From NCBI RefSeq assembly GCF_020882245.1, contig NC_083599.1:43798748-43862747 (forward strand): a stretch of DNA of 64,000 nucleotides. The letters are read 5' to 3'. Each line of letters begins with the position of its first letter. The first letter of the stretch is position 1. Below are positions 13,224-24,229 of this stretch, one piece after another. The notes below the pieces were generated by a model. The model did no database searches and was not told the origin of the DNA. It was given only the letters and a program-made list of their open reading frames with translations. The translations under genes were made by a program, and so were the position numbers. The DNA comes from Rhopalosiphum padi. Lineage: Eukaryota > Arthropoda > Insecta > Hemiptera > Aphididae.

Positions 13224-13284
13224 ATGTCCACACAAGAAAAGTTTACTGCGGCCATAAACGTCATCAGGAGTTTACCAAAAAATG
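13224..13284 (+). CDS. ACBD5: ACBD5-like exon 1
   Basis: It starts ATG TCC ACA CAA GAA AAG, giving MSTQEKFTAAINVIRSLPKN, the usual N-terminus of ACBD4/5 proteins. The donor is GTGAGT at 13,285 (phase 1). Confidence 0.9.
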
Positions 13285-16200
13285 GTGAGTGTTATACAAT
13301 CAAGCGCAATTAAATTGAATATGATTATGTTAATATGCTATTTGTATTGCCAAGAATATTTCTGGGTACCATCAGAAACCACCTATTAATTTATTTAGTA
13401 TTATTATTAACCCAATTTTTAAGCAATACATAAATCATGGAATAACAGTCACTGATTATAAAAGTAAAATGAGAGGCTTGATCAGTATTTTTATTATTAT
13501 TTTTTTTTTTGAAGAGGAAGGGTTAAATATTTATTTAATGCTCTAGACATAGTTAAATATAAAAACCTACATTTTTTTCATTTATTATACTTGGTATTTT
13601 CCTATTATACGAGACTACCATGATTTTTGTCATCATAATTCTGTTATTTATGACTACCAACATGGTACTTTCCTGATATACGAGACTACGGCTATTTTCG
13701 TGACTACCAACCAAGACTATCTCCTTTATCGTGACTACCACAATTAGCTGTACGATATCCACGCGCTGTGTTCTAGCGTAGCAATTCACAATTATTATAT
13801 TATTATATACAGAGTGATTCAAAATGTATGTTACAGCCATTTTAACACATCGATATTTAAAATAGAGAACAATTTATGATACAAAAGTTTTTTGATGTAA
13901 AAACATCTAAAATGATTATACAACACTAATATTATTACATTTTTTTTACATATAATTCGTAAATGTGGCCATCATTATTTATTATTTTATTTGTGGATTT
14001 ACCATTTTTTACCACTATTATTTTTGTATTTATTATAATTATTATTTTATTGTTTTTAGTGACCGTACGCCACATATGTAGCGTGTGTTGTGTAATACAT
14101 ATACATTACAAATGATTACTGGGTATTTAAATCTTTTTTTTATGTATTATATAATTAAAATATAGCCATCCCAACAATATCTACTGATAAAAAAAATATC
14201 AAAGAATTAAATATGCAGGTGCATTATACAATTATATATATTAAATAAAACTAAGGTAGTCTGTGATAATAGGAAAATGTGCAAATTTTGGTAGTCTTAG
14301 ATAACAGGATTGTGGTGTTTCACAAAACAACCGTGGTAGTCTTATATAACATAGGTAGTCTTGGGAGGTAGTCGCAAAAATAGCCGTAGTCTCGTATAAC
14401 AGGAAAGTACCTTATATTTATATAATCTTTTAATTTATTACATTGATTACAGTAAAACTAATATTGAAACTATAAAAGTGTAATACCTATGGTACTATAA
14501 ACCAGCAAAGAAAATTGTTTGGGTGACTAATTAGTAATTTTAAAAATTACCTAGATATATATTTTCATTACTACTTTGAATGAAACGATTGTATATAAGT
14601 TTGTGTGTTCAAAGTATATCAGTTATCAACTAATATATGTATATATATATATATACATAAGTTACACAAGTGTATGAGCAATTTTAATTCAATTTTTTTT
14701 GTTTTAAATTAGGTTAAAATCATAATATAAAATTAAATATCTAAGATACAAGGTACCTAGTATAATTATTTAATTAATCTGGAGCCTTAAAAATGTATAT
14801 TGCTCGACTACATTTTTAAGATTTTTGTACCACTGATTAAGTACAAATTTCAAAAATGAAATATCAAGTATAATTCTTATTTATTAATTATTTTTTTTTT
14901 CAATTTTTATTTTATTTTTATTGATTGAAAATTTTGTGCTGTAAGTATAAACATAAAATTTGAAAACTTATTAATTTTAAATAAAGTTATGATCTTTGTT
15001 TGAAATATTTTAACAATAATAATAGTTTTTTAATAGAAGCTCAATTTTAAAAACATTTACTTAAATTAAATCTGACTGGTCAATAAAAAAAATATAATTA
15101 GATTTCAAAGAAAAGTATGCATATTATATAAAAAATAGGTACTTGTTAGCATCTATCCACCACTCCATATAAGACATAATGTCACACATTTTATATGTTT
15201 TGACAGTAATTTATGTTGTAAAATATTGAATGCCAGTATTAAATATTATTGGAAATAATTCATTCAGGAAATGTTTTTGAATTTATTCTGCTTGCATTCC
15301 AAATTAGAGTCCTAATGATGGACCATACTCAAAACTAGATCTAACTAGAGCCTTTAAAATATTTGAAGTTATTTAATTCAATAAAGTGGAAAGTAAAAGA
15401 AAACAACATTAAATAATTTAGTAATAACATATAATATTATGGTAAAATTATAGAATACAATATACTGTATATTATTTTATGCCATTTTTGTTTTCTAGTT
15501 AAAAAAATTATTTAATTTTTTTTATTTATTGTTTTACTATTAAAATATATTATACATTTATTCAATAATATTAAGTTCTATTGTTATGAAAAGCTTATTG
15601 AAATTTTGGTTTATTTACATTCACCTTTGACCAATTGGTAATATGCAAATATTTTAATTGCTGCTGACTTGTTTAAAATGTGTGTTACCTATGGTTGTGT
15701 TGTCTCCGTCTTATAAATGTATAGTATAGCAAATTAACATTCTTCAGAATCCAATTGTGTGTTGTTAATTTTTATGTTAAAATGTATTGACCTATTTTTA
15801 AACTTAAAGGTAAGAAAATTATCTGCGCTTAAGGGTCAACTTTTTTTGATATTTTAATTTTTAAGCAATATATAATTATGTATATTATTACAAATTAAAA
15901 ATTCTCATCTCTAGCTTAAAAATTAAAAAAAGCCACAAAAATATTCCTATACCTTTAACTTTAATAATAGGTCAATACACTTGTGTATTCAAATTTACAA
16001 TACAAAATCGATTCTAATGAACGCATATTTGTTATGTTAAACATTTGTAAGCCAGAGACAACGCATGCATAGGTAGTGTCCTCTCTTAAGGATTTTTTAC
16101 AAATCATATGTTTATTCTTTACATGATATAAAGATTATAACATAATAAATACTTAATTACAATTTTAAATTCACAGGAAAAATATAAAATAAGTAATATA

Positions 16201-19200
16201 TATTTAAAAATAAAATTTGTTCCCTCCAATTATAACCATCATAAATCCAAAGTTGAACAGTGAAATAACCTTCTATGGCCACTTTAATCCATTATCTATT
16301 TAACATAACTTTAGTAACTAATAGTATAAATTTTCCTATATTGTTTATAATAGTTTAAATAACACAATTCACTTAACATAAATTGCACAGTGTACTCTAT
16401 TATTCAATTTAATATACTTAATTAACATAAATGTAAAATAATAATGTTTTATTATTATTTGATAAAAAAAAAATATATATGTATGTAATTTAACTTCCTT
16501 AGTAAAATTATTTTATAATAATAAATTGTTGAAAATAACTTCCTTTATTATAACTATTCTTATATGATACTTAGTTTTATAAATGTACTCATAAAAATAT
16601 ACATTTAAAAATAAACATAATAATTAATATTGTAATAATAATAATATAAATTATAGCATAATTTGAATTAAAAAAAAACTTAAAAATGTATTAAAAAATA
16701 ATACCTTACTTTTAAAAATCATCTATTATGCCCGGAAAACATATTTTAATTATCTACCAATATTTTTTAGGAAAAAACAGTTTTTCAATTATGTCTTCTA
16801 ATTCAATCCATGATGCATTATTTTCCATAGGAATTAATTGTACCTACCTGTTTGTTTTTCTATACATTCAAAACATTGTATTTCAATAATAGTGTAATGT
16901 ATTAAATTTAAAAATATTACTGCATAATTAAAAATACATTTTTTTTTGTTACTATTTCTCTGATTTGATTTAAATATTATCTCTCGAAGTCTCGGCTTTA
17001 TGCCTGCAATGAATAAATCTAAATTCATGTATTTGAAATACTAGCTTAAGTAACAAACTTAAATTGTACACTATCTGAGTATTAAATTTCAATTTTCTTT
17101 TCATTTCTTTGTTGTTTTTTTAATTTTATTTTATCCTTTTTTATTTCAAGCTTTATGTTTTGTTTCTTTTTGTTTCTATTTACTCAGTTTTTTCTTTTGC
17201 TTAACCCATTGTCGATGTCTCTGTGCAAATCCCACCATTGGTATTGAATGAGTATTGCACTCACTTCATTGTTTATTCATTTTATACATTATAATGTATT
17301 ATATAATGATCATAATATAAAGAAATCAACACCAAATTATATATTTTTTTTTTTATACAAAGTGTTTTACTATTTCTTAATATTATGAATATTTCAAACA
17401 ATACTAATTAAAAATTACATTATTGTAAGTATTTATTTTATAAAAGATACTTCAAACATTATTTTCTTTAAAATTAATTTTTTCTAATTCTTTATGTACA
17501 TATATACGAGTACATAATAACATTCTATAAATAGAGTATATATATATATATATACTCTATTTATACTCTCTCTCTATATATATATATAATATACTATTTT
17601 ATATATGATAATATAAATATTATGCCAATATTGAGTGGGCTAAATACTGAGATGTTTTGAGTGGTATAAAAATTTAATTTTATAGCTCACCACGATACCA
17701 ATGACAAGTTAAAATCATGAAATTCTATCCACTTGTTAAGAAAACTTTAATGTATTTTATCCTTTAAGATTTTGACTCTTGTAGATTATTTCATAGTATT
17801 ATTAAAATAGGATTGCAAATTTGCAAAAATCTAACATTACCATAAGTAGAATTATATCGTTTAGAGTTTAATAACTAGACTACTAGAGGATGATTAATTT
17901 TTTTAATTCAGTTGTTAATGGTTGTAATGTGCTCACATCTTAATTATTTTAATGAATTATGTGTTATTAATGTTGACACTAAATTATTTGTAATTAAACT
18001 TGTTGATAATACATTTATTAGCGTTGTTGTACCATATAAATTCTTTTTTAGAGACATTAGTGTTTATTTCACTTATGATTTGTGACAGTAGATTGCAACA
18101 TTGATGATTCAATATCCCTATGCTATTCTTATTCTCCTTTTAGGTTTTTTTTTTAAATTCTTCTAGTAGATCTATATTCATTTAAATTTAAATACCTTTG
18201 TTTCAATAAATATTAAGTGTGACTCAATTGGTCAATATTTGTTTCTTACTATCAAATATTTGTTGGAGTAGTTCTCAAAACTACTTTGGTATAATCTACA
18301 TTATTAACATCAAATTATTACTAATCAATTTTTTTAGGGGCATACCAACCATCCAAGGAACTTCTGCTTCGGTTTTATGCATACTTCAAGCAAGCAACAA
18401 TAGGACCTAACAATCAGCCCAAACCCAGCTTTTGGGATGTCGTTAATCGAGCAAAATGGCAAGCTTGGTATAATTTAGGTGACATGTCAAAAGAGAATGC
18501 AATGCAAGAATATGTAGATGAGTTAAAAAAAGTAACTATTGAGAATTAATTAATAAATATAAATATATTTACAGTAATACAGTTTATTTAATATTATTGT
18601 TCTATTTTAGATACCTATTGTATGGATTATCTAATGATATATCCTATACATATCATATTTAGAATCCCAAAGTACTAACTCATGTTAGTCATTCAATCAA
18701 TCATAGATCATTTTTTTTCAAGGTTTCTAATTTTCTATAATAATAATAATAATTTAATAACAGATAAAAATTCTACCAAGTAAATTTCATAGTTACGAAA
18801 TCTGTTTTAAGCTCAAATAATATGTGAGATTTGGCAGTGTGCTGTAATGGTCAAATAGATGGCCATGACAGTAATATGTTCAAACCTCAGTATAATGCAA
18901 AAAATACCATATACTTTATATTATCCTTTCATTGTTCCGATTGCTTTACCCTGTCCCTCTGGGCTAACCTCCTGACGTTCATACAAGTGAAAATTCTATC
19001 TTAGAGAAGGAAGTAATAGTGCGCTAGACACTCCACCCATTTCAAGTGATAAGATATTAACTAAGATTGATAAAGTTTTGAAGGAATATTGAAAAAAATT
19101 ATGTTAGATTTGTGTATATTTAAATTAATTATTAATAATTTACTAATTTTCCAGTTAAATTCAATTTAATTACATTAATTAAACTTATATATATATATAA

Positions 19201-21756
19201 TAATACATTATGTAAATGATGTGTGATTTATTATAGTTAAAAATTATACTAACAAAAAAATTAATACATTTTTAATTATAACAAATTTTATCTGCAACTT
19301 CAATAGGCATAATTGACAATTGTATAATATACTGGCTTCACAGAAATGTTGTGTTGTTAATTATTTATTTAATTTATTGTATTATATTTAAATTTGCAGA
19401 TTGTAGAAACTATGGCTTATACAAATCCTGTGGCTGATTTTGTATCTAGCTTGGATTCGTTTTATGAATCAGTTTCCATTGATGACTTAGAAATGGTGGT
19501 TGGTCCAATAGAACGAGGCAATTTAATAGGTAGGTATTTTAATTTTTTGTTTATTTAGATTTTATGAAAATAAAAAATAATGGTGATTATAAATGTAGAT
19601 AATTACCAAAAATATTCATTCAAATAAGGGAATGCATCATGTATAATATGATATTACCACATAATATTATTATTACATAGTTGGAGTTGAAGGTGATGTA
19701 TAGGGACATATTTACCCTAGGGCTATCCAGAGCTACAGCTCTGTGTAGCAAACTGTTGAGTAATTTAATAATTTAAAAAAAAATATTTTATTTTATTTAA
19801 ATTTTGTACATATTACAATATAATAGATCACTTTTATTTTTTTATTAAATACAACTAAATTTATAATGGAAATAATACTTAACTAAAAAAATAAAAACTT
19901 GAAATACATCTCTAGTAATACTGCTATTATTATATTTTTATAATACCTTAAAGCATTTGTATACCTTATGATCTTATAATATTTTGTCCTGTAAAATTGT
20001 TATAAGTATATACTATTATTTTTTTACAGAAAAAAATAGCTGCAGCATAGTTTCATCAATAAATGAACATCAAGATATAGCAGATACAGAAATAGATGAA
20101 GAATGTTTTCATGATGTATTAGAAGTAAACAATTTGGTCAGCATTACATAAGTACTTTTCTTTTTTTTTTAGTCAAATACAATTTTACATTATATACGTC
20201 ATATCTAAACCAGTTGTTCAAGTCAACAAGTCCCTGTTATTTGATCAGGAATTCATATATCTGTAGATCTTCCAATTGGATTAGGTTAGAATTTCTATGA
20301 AGGAAAAGCAGATATATCTAAAGTAGAATTTAGTATATACCTGTAGATTAAAATTATATTATATCTCACCTGTTTCAAATTTAAGATTATCTCATATAGA
20401 TATTATAATACTTGTTATTATCTGAGGTTTGGGATAATAAATAAAAAATATGTATATATATAATATATATATATCTTTAATAAGACAATATTAAATGCTC
20501 CAATAAGATATGAATAGAAGTATTCACATTAAAGAATTTTTAAAAGTAATTAATTTGAAATATAACTACATTTTATATTGTGTGTAACATAAATCATAAT
20601 AACAATTTTATTATAATATAACACTATACATTTCATGACTGAAGTCAGATATAACTTTAATGTCTTTAAATATATTTAGTTGATATTTTTACTCTAATAT
20701 TAAGAAGTTTTGCCAACCATACATGTATTGTCTCTGTTTTACAAAAATAATTTTATATTATTGGTCTTCATATTGTGGTAAACATTTTCAATCAAACTAA
20801 ATCTACAATTCTATAAAGCCTGAATATTTTTTCTTTTAAGTCATTTTTGCATAAATGGTACTAACACCTTTTCTTTAAATAAGTATTGATCAGTATATTA
20901 TCAGAAAAGTGTTGTATTAAGATGGAAACTAAAATATAAAATATAATTTTCAAATTTTATAGAATTATAAAAATTGATAAATTGGTATTGGACCCCTTAA
21001 TGTGAAAATAGTTTTTAAATATAAATAAATAAATAAATTTTTAATATATAATATGTCAATTATGTAAAATTGTATTTGATTTTTTTTAATTACGTTTTCG
21101 ATATTTTTTTTATTTCTTAACACTGTAGTTTGTTTATTATAGTTTCTATAACTTCTAAGTCCTACATTAATAACTAATGATACATTATTGTATTATTAAT
21201 TTCAGTCAAGTGAAGAGCGTTTGATCAATGTTCAAAATGTTAATCAATATTTAAGTTCTAGTGACTATATTGAAGATTTTGTGTCCAACAATTACATTCC
21301 AGTATCTCAACAAAATGGGGATAGTATGATACAGTTAAAATGTGCAAACGACTGTTAGTATATTGTATTAAATTATAATTTTATAGTAACGCATTTATAA
21401 TATTCTTTACTTTATATAGTTTTAGATGAATTCAAATTACAAATAAGAAATACAGTGTCCTCTATGAAGTATGATCTGGATGTTATAACAAATAGAGTTG
21501 TTAAAATAGAATTGAAATTAGAAGAGGTAATATAAAAATGCATTGTATTGTGTAATTAAATGCACTTAAACAATATTGAGCAATAATTTAAAATTTATTT
21601 CAGATAAAAACAAGAGAACAAAATCATTCTCAAGCTCCATATTATAATTTATGCCAGATGGTGGTCTTAATTGGTTGGCCCATTATTGTTCAGCTAATAT
21701 TCAATTGGTTTAAAAGGCGAAATAGACAAAAAGCCTTAAACGTAAAAACTTTGTGA
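13224..21756 (+). CDS. ACBD5: Acyl-CoA-binding domain-containing protein 5-like, tail-anchored (seven exons)
   Basis: Exons are 13224-13284, 18338-18531, 19400-19529, 20030-20124, 21206-21353, 21420-21526 and 21604-21756. All introns are GT..AG and the frame stays open for 295 residues. Residues about 4-88 form the acyl-CoA-binding domain: FTAAINVIRSLPKNG, FKQATIGPN, FWDVVNRAKWQAW, LGDMSKENAMQEYV. Residues 153-160 (ECFHDVLE), after an acidic run, fit a FFAT-like motif for VAP proteins of the endoplasmic reticulum. Residues about 212-252 look like a coiled coil. Residues 262-281 (VVLIGWPIIVQLIFNWF) form one membrane helix followed by KRRNRQK, a basic tail typical of peroxisomal tail-anchored proteins. 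In mammals ACBD5 binds very-long-chain acyl-CoA and tethers peroxisomes to the endoplasmic reticulum. ACBD4 shares this layout, so this may be the single insect ACBD4/5 co-orthologue. An upstream ATG at 13,211 is in another frame and was not used. Confidence 0.9.
13593..14411. mobile_element. Foldback DNA element with arrayed GACTACC subrepeats in each arm
   Basis: The left arm (13,593 to about 13,745) and right arm (about 14,253 to 14,411) are inverted copies. The right end reads GTAGTCTCGTATAACAGGAA then AGTACC; the left arm contains GGTACTTTCCTGATATACGA then GACTACGG. Each arm carries about six copies of the word GACTACC or a close variant, with alternating TCGTATAACAGG-like spacers. The interior of about 500 bases is AT-rich with no transposase. 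It lies in ACBD5-like intron 1. Subterminal repeat arrays like these are known as transposase-binding sites in several DNA transposon superfamilies. I cannot assign the superfamily, and no clear target duplication is visible. Confidence 0.75.
15675..16085. mobile_element. Foldback element with about 200-bp arms
   Basis: The left arm contains GTTACCTATGGTTGTGTTGT, CTCCGTCTTATAAATGT and TATTGACCTATTTTTAAACT. The right arm, reversed, contains CTACCTATGCATGCGTTGTC, TCTGGCTTACAAATGT and TATTGACCTATTATTAAAGT in the same order. The arms meet near 15,885. Related end sequence (GACGGAGACAA) appears at 53,962 and at about 61,913. It is a non-coding palindromic element within ACBD5-like intron 1. Confidence 0.75.
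17526..17565. repeat. 40-bp perfect palindrome with (TA)9 core
   Basis: TATAAATAGAG, an 18-base alternating TA core and CTCTATTTATA form an exact 40-bp palindrome in ACBD5-like intron 1. It is immediately followed by further CT/TA microsatellite sequence to about 17,590. Confidence 0.85.
18338..18531 (+). CDS. ACBD5: ACBD5-like exon 2, core of the acyl-CoA-binding domain
   Basis: The acceptor TTTTTTTAG ends at 18,337. It encodes GAYQPSKELLLRFYAYFKQA onward, including the KQAT and KWQAW signatures. The donor GTAACT at 18,532 is a non-consensus GT site. It is chosen because skipping VTIEN and joining to IVETM restores the family sequence ELKKIVETM. Confidence 0.9.
18532..18557 (+). promoter_or_regulatory. 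Possible alternative end: intron-retained ACBP-only isoform
   Basis: Reading through the weak donor at 18,532 adds VTIEN and reaches TAA at 18,547-18,549, giving a 90-residue protein with no FFAT motif or anchor. AATAAA follows at 18,552-18,557. The length equals that of ordinary soluble ACBP. AATAAA is frequent by chance in sequence this AT-rich, so this is a suggestion only. Confidence 0.3.
18830..19060 (+). repeat. Candidate tRNA-derived SINE
   Basis: TGGTCAAATAG (18,848-18,858) fits the RNA polymerase III A box and GTTCAAACC (18,878-18,886) fits the B box. Downstream sequence is more GC-rich than the intron around it. The boxes are about 20 bases apart, closer than in a normal tRNA, and no cloverleaf forms, so it is not a functional tRNA gene. 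Confidence 0.4.
19400..19529 (+). CDS. ACBD5: ACBD5-like exon 3
   Basis: The acceptor AAATTTGCAG ends at 19,399 and the donor is GTAGGT at 19,530. It enters in phase 0 and leaves in phase 1. It encodes IVETMAYTNPVADFVSSLDS followed by an acidic-aromatic stretch (FYESVSIDDLEM). Confidence 0.88.
19675..19765. repeat. Transposon-like fragment in ACBD5-like intron 3
   Basis: The sequence around AGGGACATATTTACCCTAGG followed by GCTATCCAGAGCTACAGCTC is more GC-rich than its surroundings and looks like one end of a DNA transposon. The partner end was not found. Confidence 0.25.
20030..20124 (+). CDS. ACBD5: ACBD5-like exon 4 with FFAT-like motif
   Basis: The acceptor TTTTTTTACAG ends at 20,029 and the donor is GTAAAC at 20,125. 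It encodes an acidic run (DIADTEIDEE) leading into ECFHDVLE. In mammalian ACBD5 the VAP-binding motif also follows an acidic run. The donor could lie a little further on, because the reading frame stays open to 20,151. Confidence 0.78.
21206..21353 (+). CDS. ACBD5: ACBD5-like exon 5, linker
   Basis: The acceptor AATTTCAG ends at 21,205 and the donor is GTTAGT at 21,354 (phase 1). It encodes a low-complexity polar linker (INVQNVNQYLSSSDYIEDFV and onward) between the FFAT region and the coiled coil. Confidence 0.82.
21420..21526 (+). CDS. ACBD5: ACBD5-like exon 6, coiled coil
   Basis: The acceptor TTTATATAG ends at 21,419 and the donor is GTAATA at 21,527. It encodes FKLQIRNTVSSMKYDLDVIT followed by NRVVKIELKLEE, with heptad-spaced hydrophobic residues. 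Intron 5 is only 66 bases. Confidence 0.82.
21604..21756 (+). CDS. ACBD5: ACBD5-like exon 7, C-terminal membrane anchor
   Basis: The acceptor ATTTCAG ends at 21,603 and the stop TGA is at 21,754-21,756. It encodes the single hydrophobic helix MVVLIGWPIIVQLIFNWF and the basic tail KRRNRQKALNVKTL. Confidence 0.92.
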   Translation: MKTREQNHSQAPYYNLCQMVVLIGWPIIVQLIFNWFKRRNRQKALNVKTL

Positions 21757-22275
21757 TATTATACTAGAATTGAAATTTACTTTGATTGATCTATTGTATC
21801 ATTTTCAGTTTAAAATAATACAAGCTTAGTGATACAAATCATTAAATTATTGTTTACATTAAGTAGTTGTATCCTCTTAGGTATTAAATAATACATTTTA
21901 TCTAAAAGCAATTTCTTTCATATAGCAAGCATATAAAGAATTGTTGAGAATTTTACCATATATTTTTACCTATGCATTAACTTTGTTATTAATGCATATT
22001 AATATTTTATTTACTTTTAAAAAATATTTTTTTTTATTACACTCACAATCACACTAGATAATTATAGATATTATTTTATTTTTATAAAATAGAAAATCAT
22101 TTAATACAAACATATTAGTACATGGATTGGTGGTCTTAAAACTTTTTTATTTTTCTTATTATTTAACCACATTTTTTTTATTCAAACGTTATGAATCATT
22201 TATAAATAGTTATTCTTAAATTTCTAACTACCTTTTTTAACATTAAAAAGTATATTAAAGTATGTTTTCTATAAT

Positions 22276-22376
22276 AATAAAATAATTATTATTTGCTCAA
22301 TATTGTTTTATAGAAAGTAATAAAATATAATATTTTGAACTTTTTGAATTTGAAATTTATATGCAACCACAATAAA
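22276..22376 (+). terminator. Candidate ACBD5-like polyadenylation signals
   Basis: AATAAA occurs at 22,276-22,281 and at 22,371-22,376, about 520-620 bases after the stop. The second sits in a less A-rich setting (CAACCACAATAAAGAG) and is preferred. There is no direct evidence of use. Confidence 0.3.
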
Positions 22377-24164
22377 GAGAAAATATATGTATTTGATTAG
22401 AATAAATTAAAAAGTAAAAACATTTTAATAGAAAAGAGTTCCCCCATTAAAATATTTGTTTCAACTGATTTAACCATTAGAAATGTTTTTATTTAAAGAA
22501 AAATTATATATAACTAAATTTAATAATTAGTTCAAAATATTTTTGTTTAGAACTATGTAGTAGATAAAAGTAAGGTAAACCTAATTATTTATTTATCATT
22601 ACATATGATATAATATTTTTTTAGTCATAAAACATAAGTATATATTATTAATTATTATACATTTCATTTAAAACAACATATCCTCCAATATAAAATTTAT
22701 AATGAATTAAAAATGTACGATTATAAATTGTATATAATTAATAATTAAAATAAAATATACTTTTCTAGGCTCATTGATTTAATTAATAATCGTGTTTTAC
22801 TTTCTTATTTTATTTTTATTTTCCACAAATTATGTAAAACTTTTTTGTTATTTTAGTCATATAAAAATGAATGTAATACACAATGTATACTGATATTTAT
22901 TGTATGACATTAAACACCAATTAAATAATGTATAGTAATTGTACAATATATTATTATATAGATTTCAAAATACTGATTCATAACTTGTATATTAAAATAC
23001 AGTTAAATAATTGGAAAATATTAATTTGTATTGGACAATGCAGTTATAGTTTAATATGTAACTATTAACAATTTAATTTGAATCTCCTTAATGATAACTA
23101 GAACTATTACATTTTTTTTATCAATTATTCTTTTATACTCAAATATTGTTTTGTTATGTAATATGTATATATATTTAGGAAGTAATATATGATGACTGAT
23201 CCAAATACTAAAAAAAACTATTTCAATGAGTAGTATCAAACAAAGTAAAATTGTTATTTTTTTATTTTTATTTTATTTTATTTTTTTTTTTTTATTCAGT
23301 GTTAGAAAATTTTATCATGTTATTTATTTTATTATATAATATGAAATATTCTGTAAAAATATCTAGATTTTTATTTAACTTATATTTGTGTGTACATCAC
23401 ATAGGTAATTTTATTTTATTTGTAAATGAAAATTTAATATTTAAATTTAATCTAGTATATTTATTTTAATTTCATTGTGTCAGTAGTATGTATGTCTGAA
23501 TCAAAACGCACCATCAAATCTTTGTAAAATAAAAATCTACATAGAAAAATTTATGTTTTGCTCAAATTTGAATTTGTAGAGTACTATGTAAATGTGTTTG
23601 AAATAAATAATACAATTTCGCAATGTTTTAATGTATTAAAATAATTACATTTTTTTTATGTTTATGAAGTAAAAATTATTGATAAATGGTGTTTTTTGTA
23701 TCAGCTACTAATTTTTATTATTATTGTTATGTAATGAATAATCTTAATTATATTTTTTATGGAGAAGGTTATGAAATTGTTTATTATTCTAGAATTTTTT
23801 CATTTAATAAATATTACACTTTTTAATTTATGACTCAATCTGTTCAGATCTAAAATTGATTTATCGCCTGCACTCTAGTAGAAATAAATTTACAAATTTT
23901 CTTCAAATGTTATAAAACAGTATTAAATAAAAAAAATTAAAATAAAACATCATTCTAAATTGTACTCAAAAGAAGTGATAAATCTTAATTATTTCCATGA
24001 TAATATAAACCATAATATTAATGTTAATGTTAATTACTAATTACTAATTACACTTCAATAATTCCTTAAAAAAAATGTTATTTGTAGAAATGTGTGTTAT
24101 ATAGTGGTATCATCATTCAATAAAAAAAAAGTGGAGGTTCTAAAGCCTTTATTTTTTCAATTAG

Positions 24165-24229
24165 TCCACAAGTGGAAACTTATCTGGGAGATAATCATCT
24201 CCAAAGCTACCCACCAAATTGAGGTACTA
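24165..24229 (-). other. Exon-like island, possible C-terminal exon on minus strand
   Basis: Read on the minus strand, the sequence before TAA encodes LVGSFGDDYLPDKFPLVD, which looks far more protein-like than the surrounding DNA. An AG acceptor precedes it (ATATAGTAG) and ATAAA follows the stop within about 15 bases. On the plus strand the same island has a pyrimidine tract ending TTCAATTAG and a GT downstream, so its orientation is not certain. I do not recognise the protein. It may be an isolated exon or a transposon piece. Confidence 0.2.

Noticed and set aside
13211..13284. ATG at 13,211 as the ACBD5-like start
   Set aside because: That frame gives MSSSDVHTRKVYCGHKRHQE, which does not continue into the acyl-CoA-binding domain. 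The ATG at 13,224 gives MSTQEKFTAAINVIRSLPKN, the family N-terminus.
13553..13840. 95-codon minus-strand ORF
   Set aside because: It arises from the repeated GACTACC words of the foldback element's left arm and has no protein-family resemblance.
18840..18895. tRNA gene
   Set aside because: A and B boxes are present, but the spacing is too short and no cloverleaf forms, so it is listed as a possible SINE instead.
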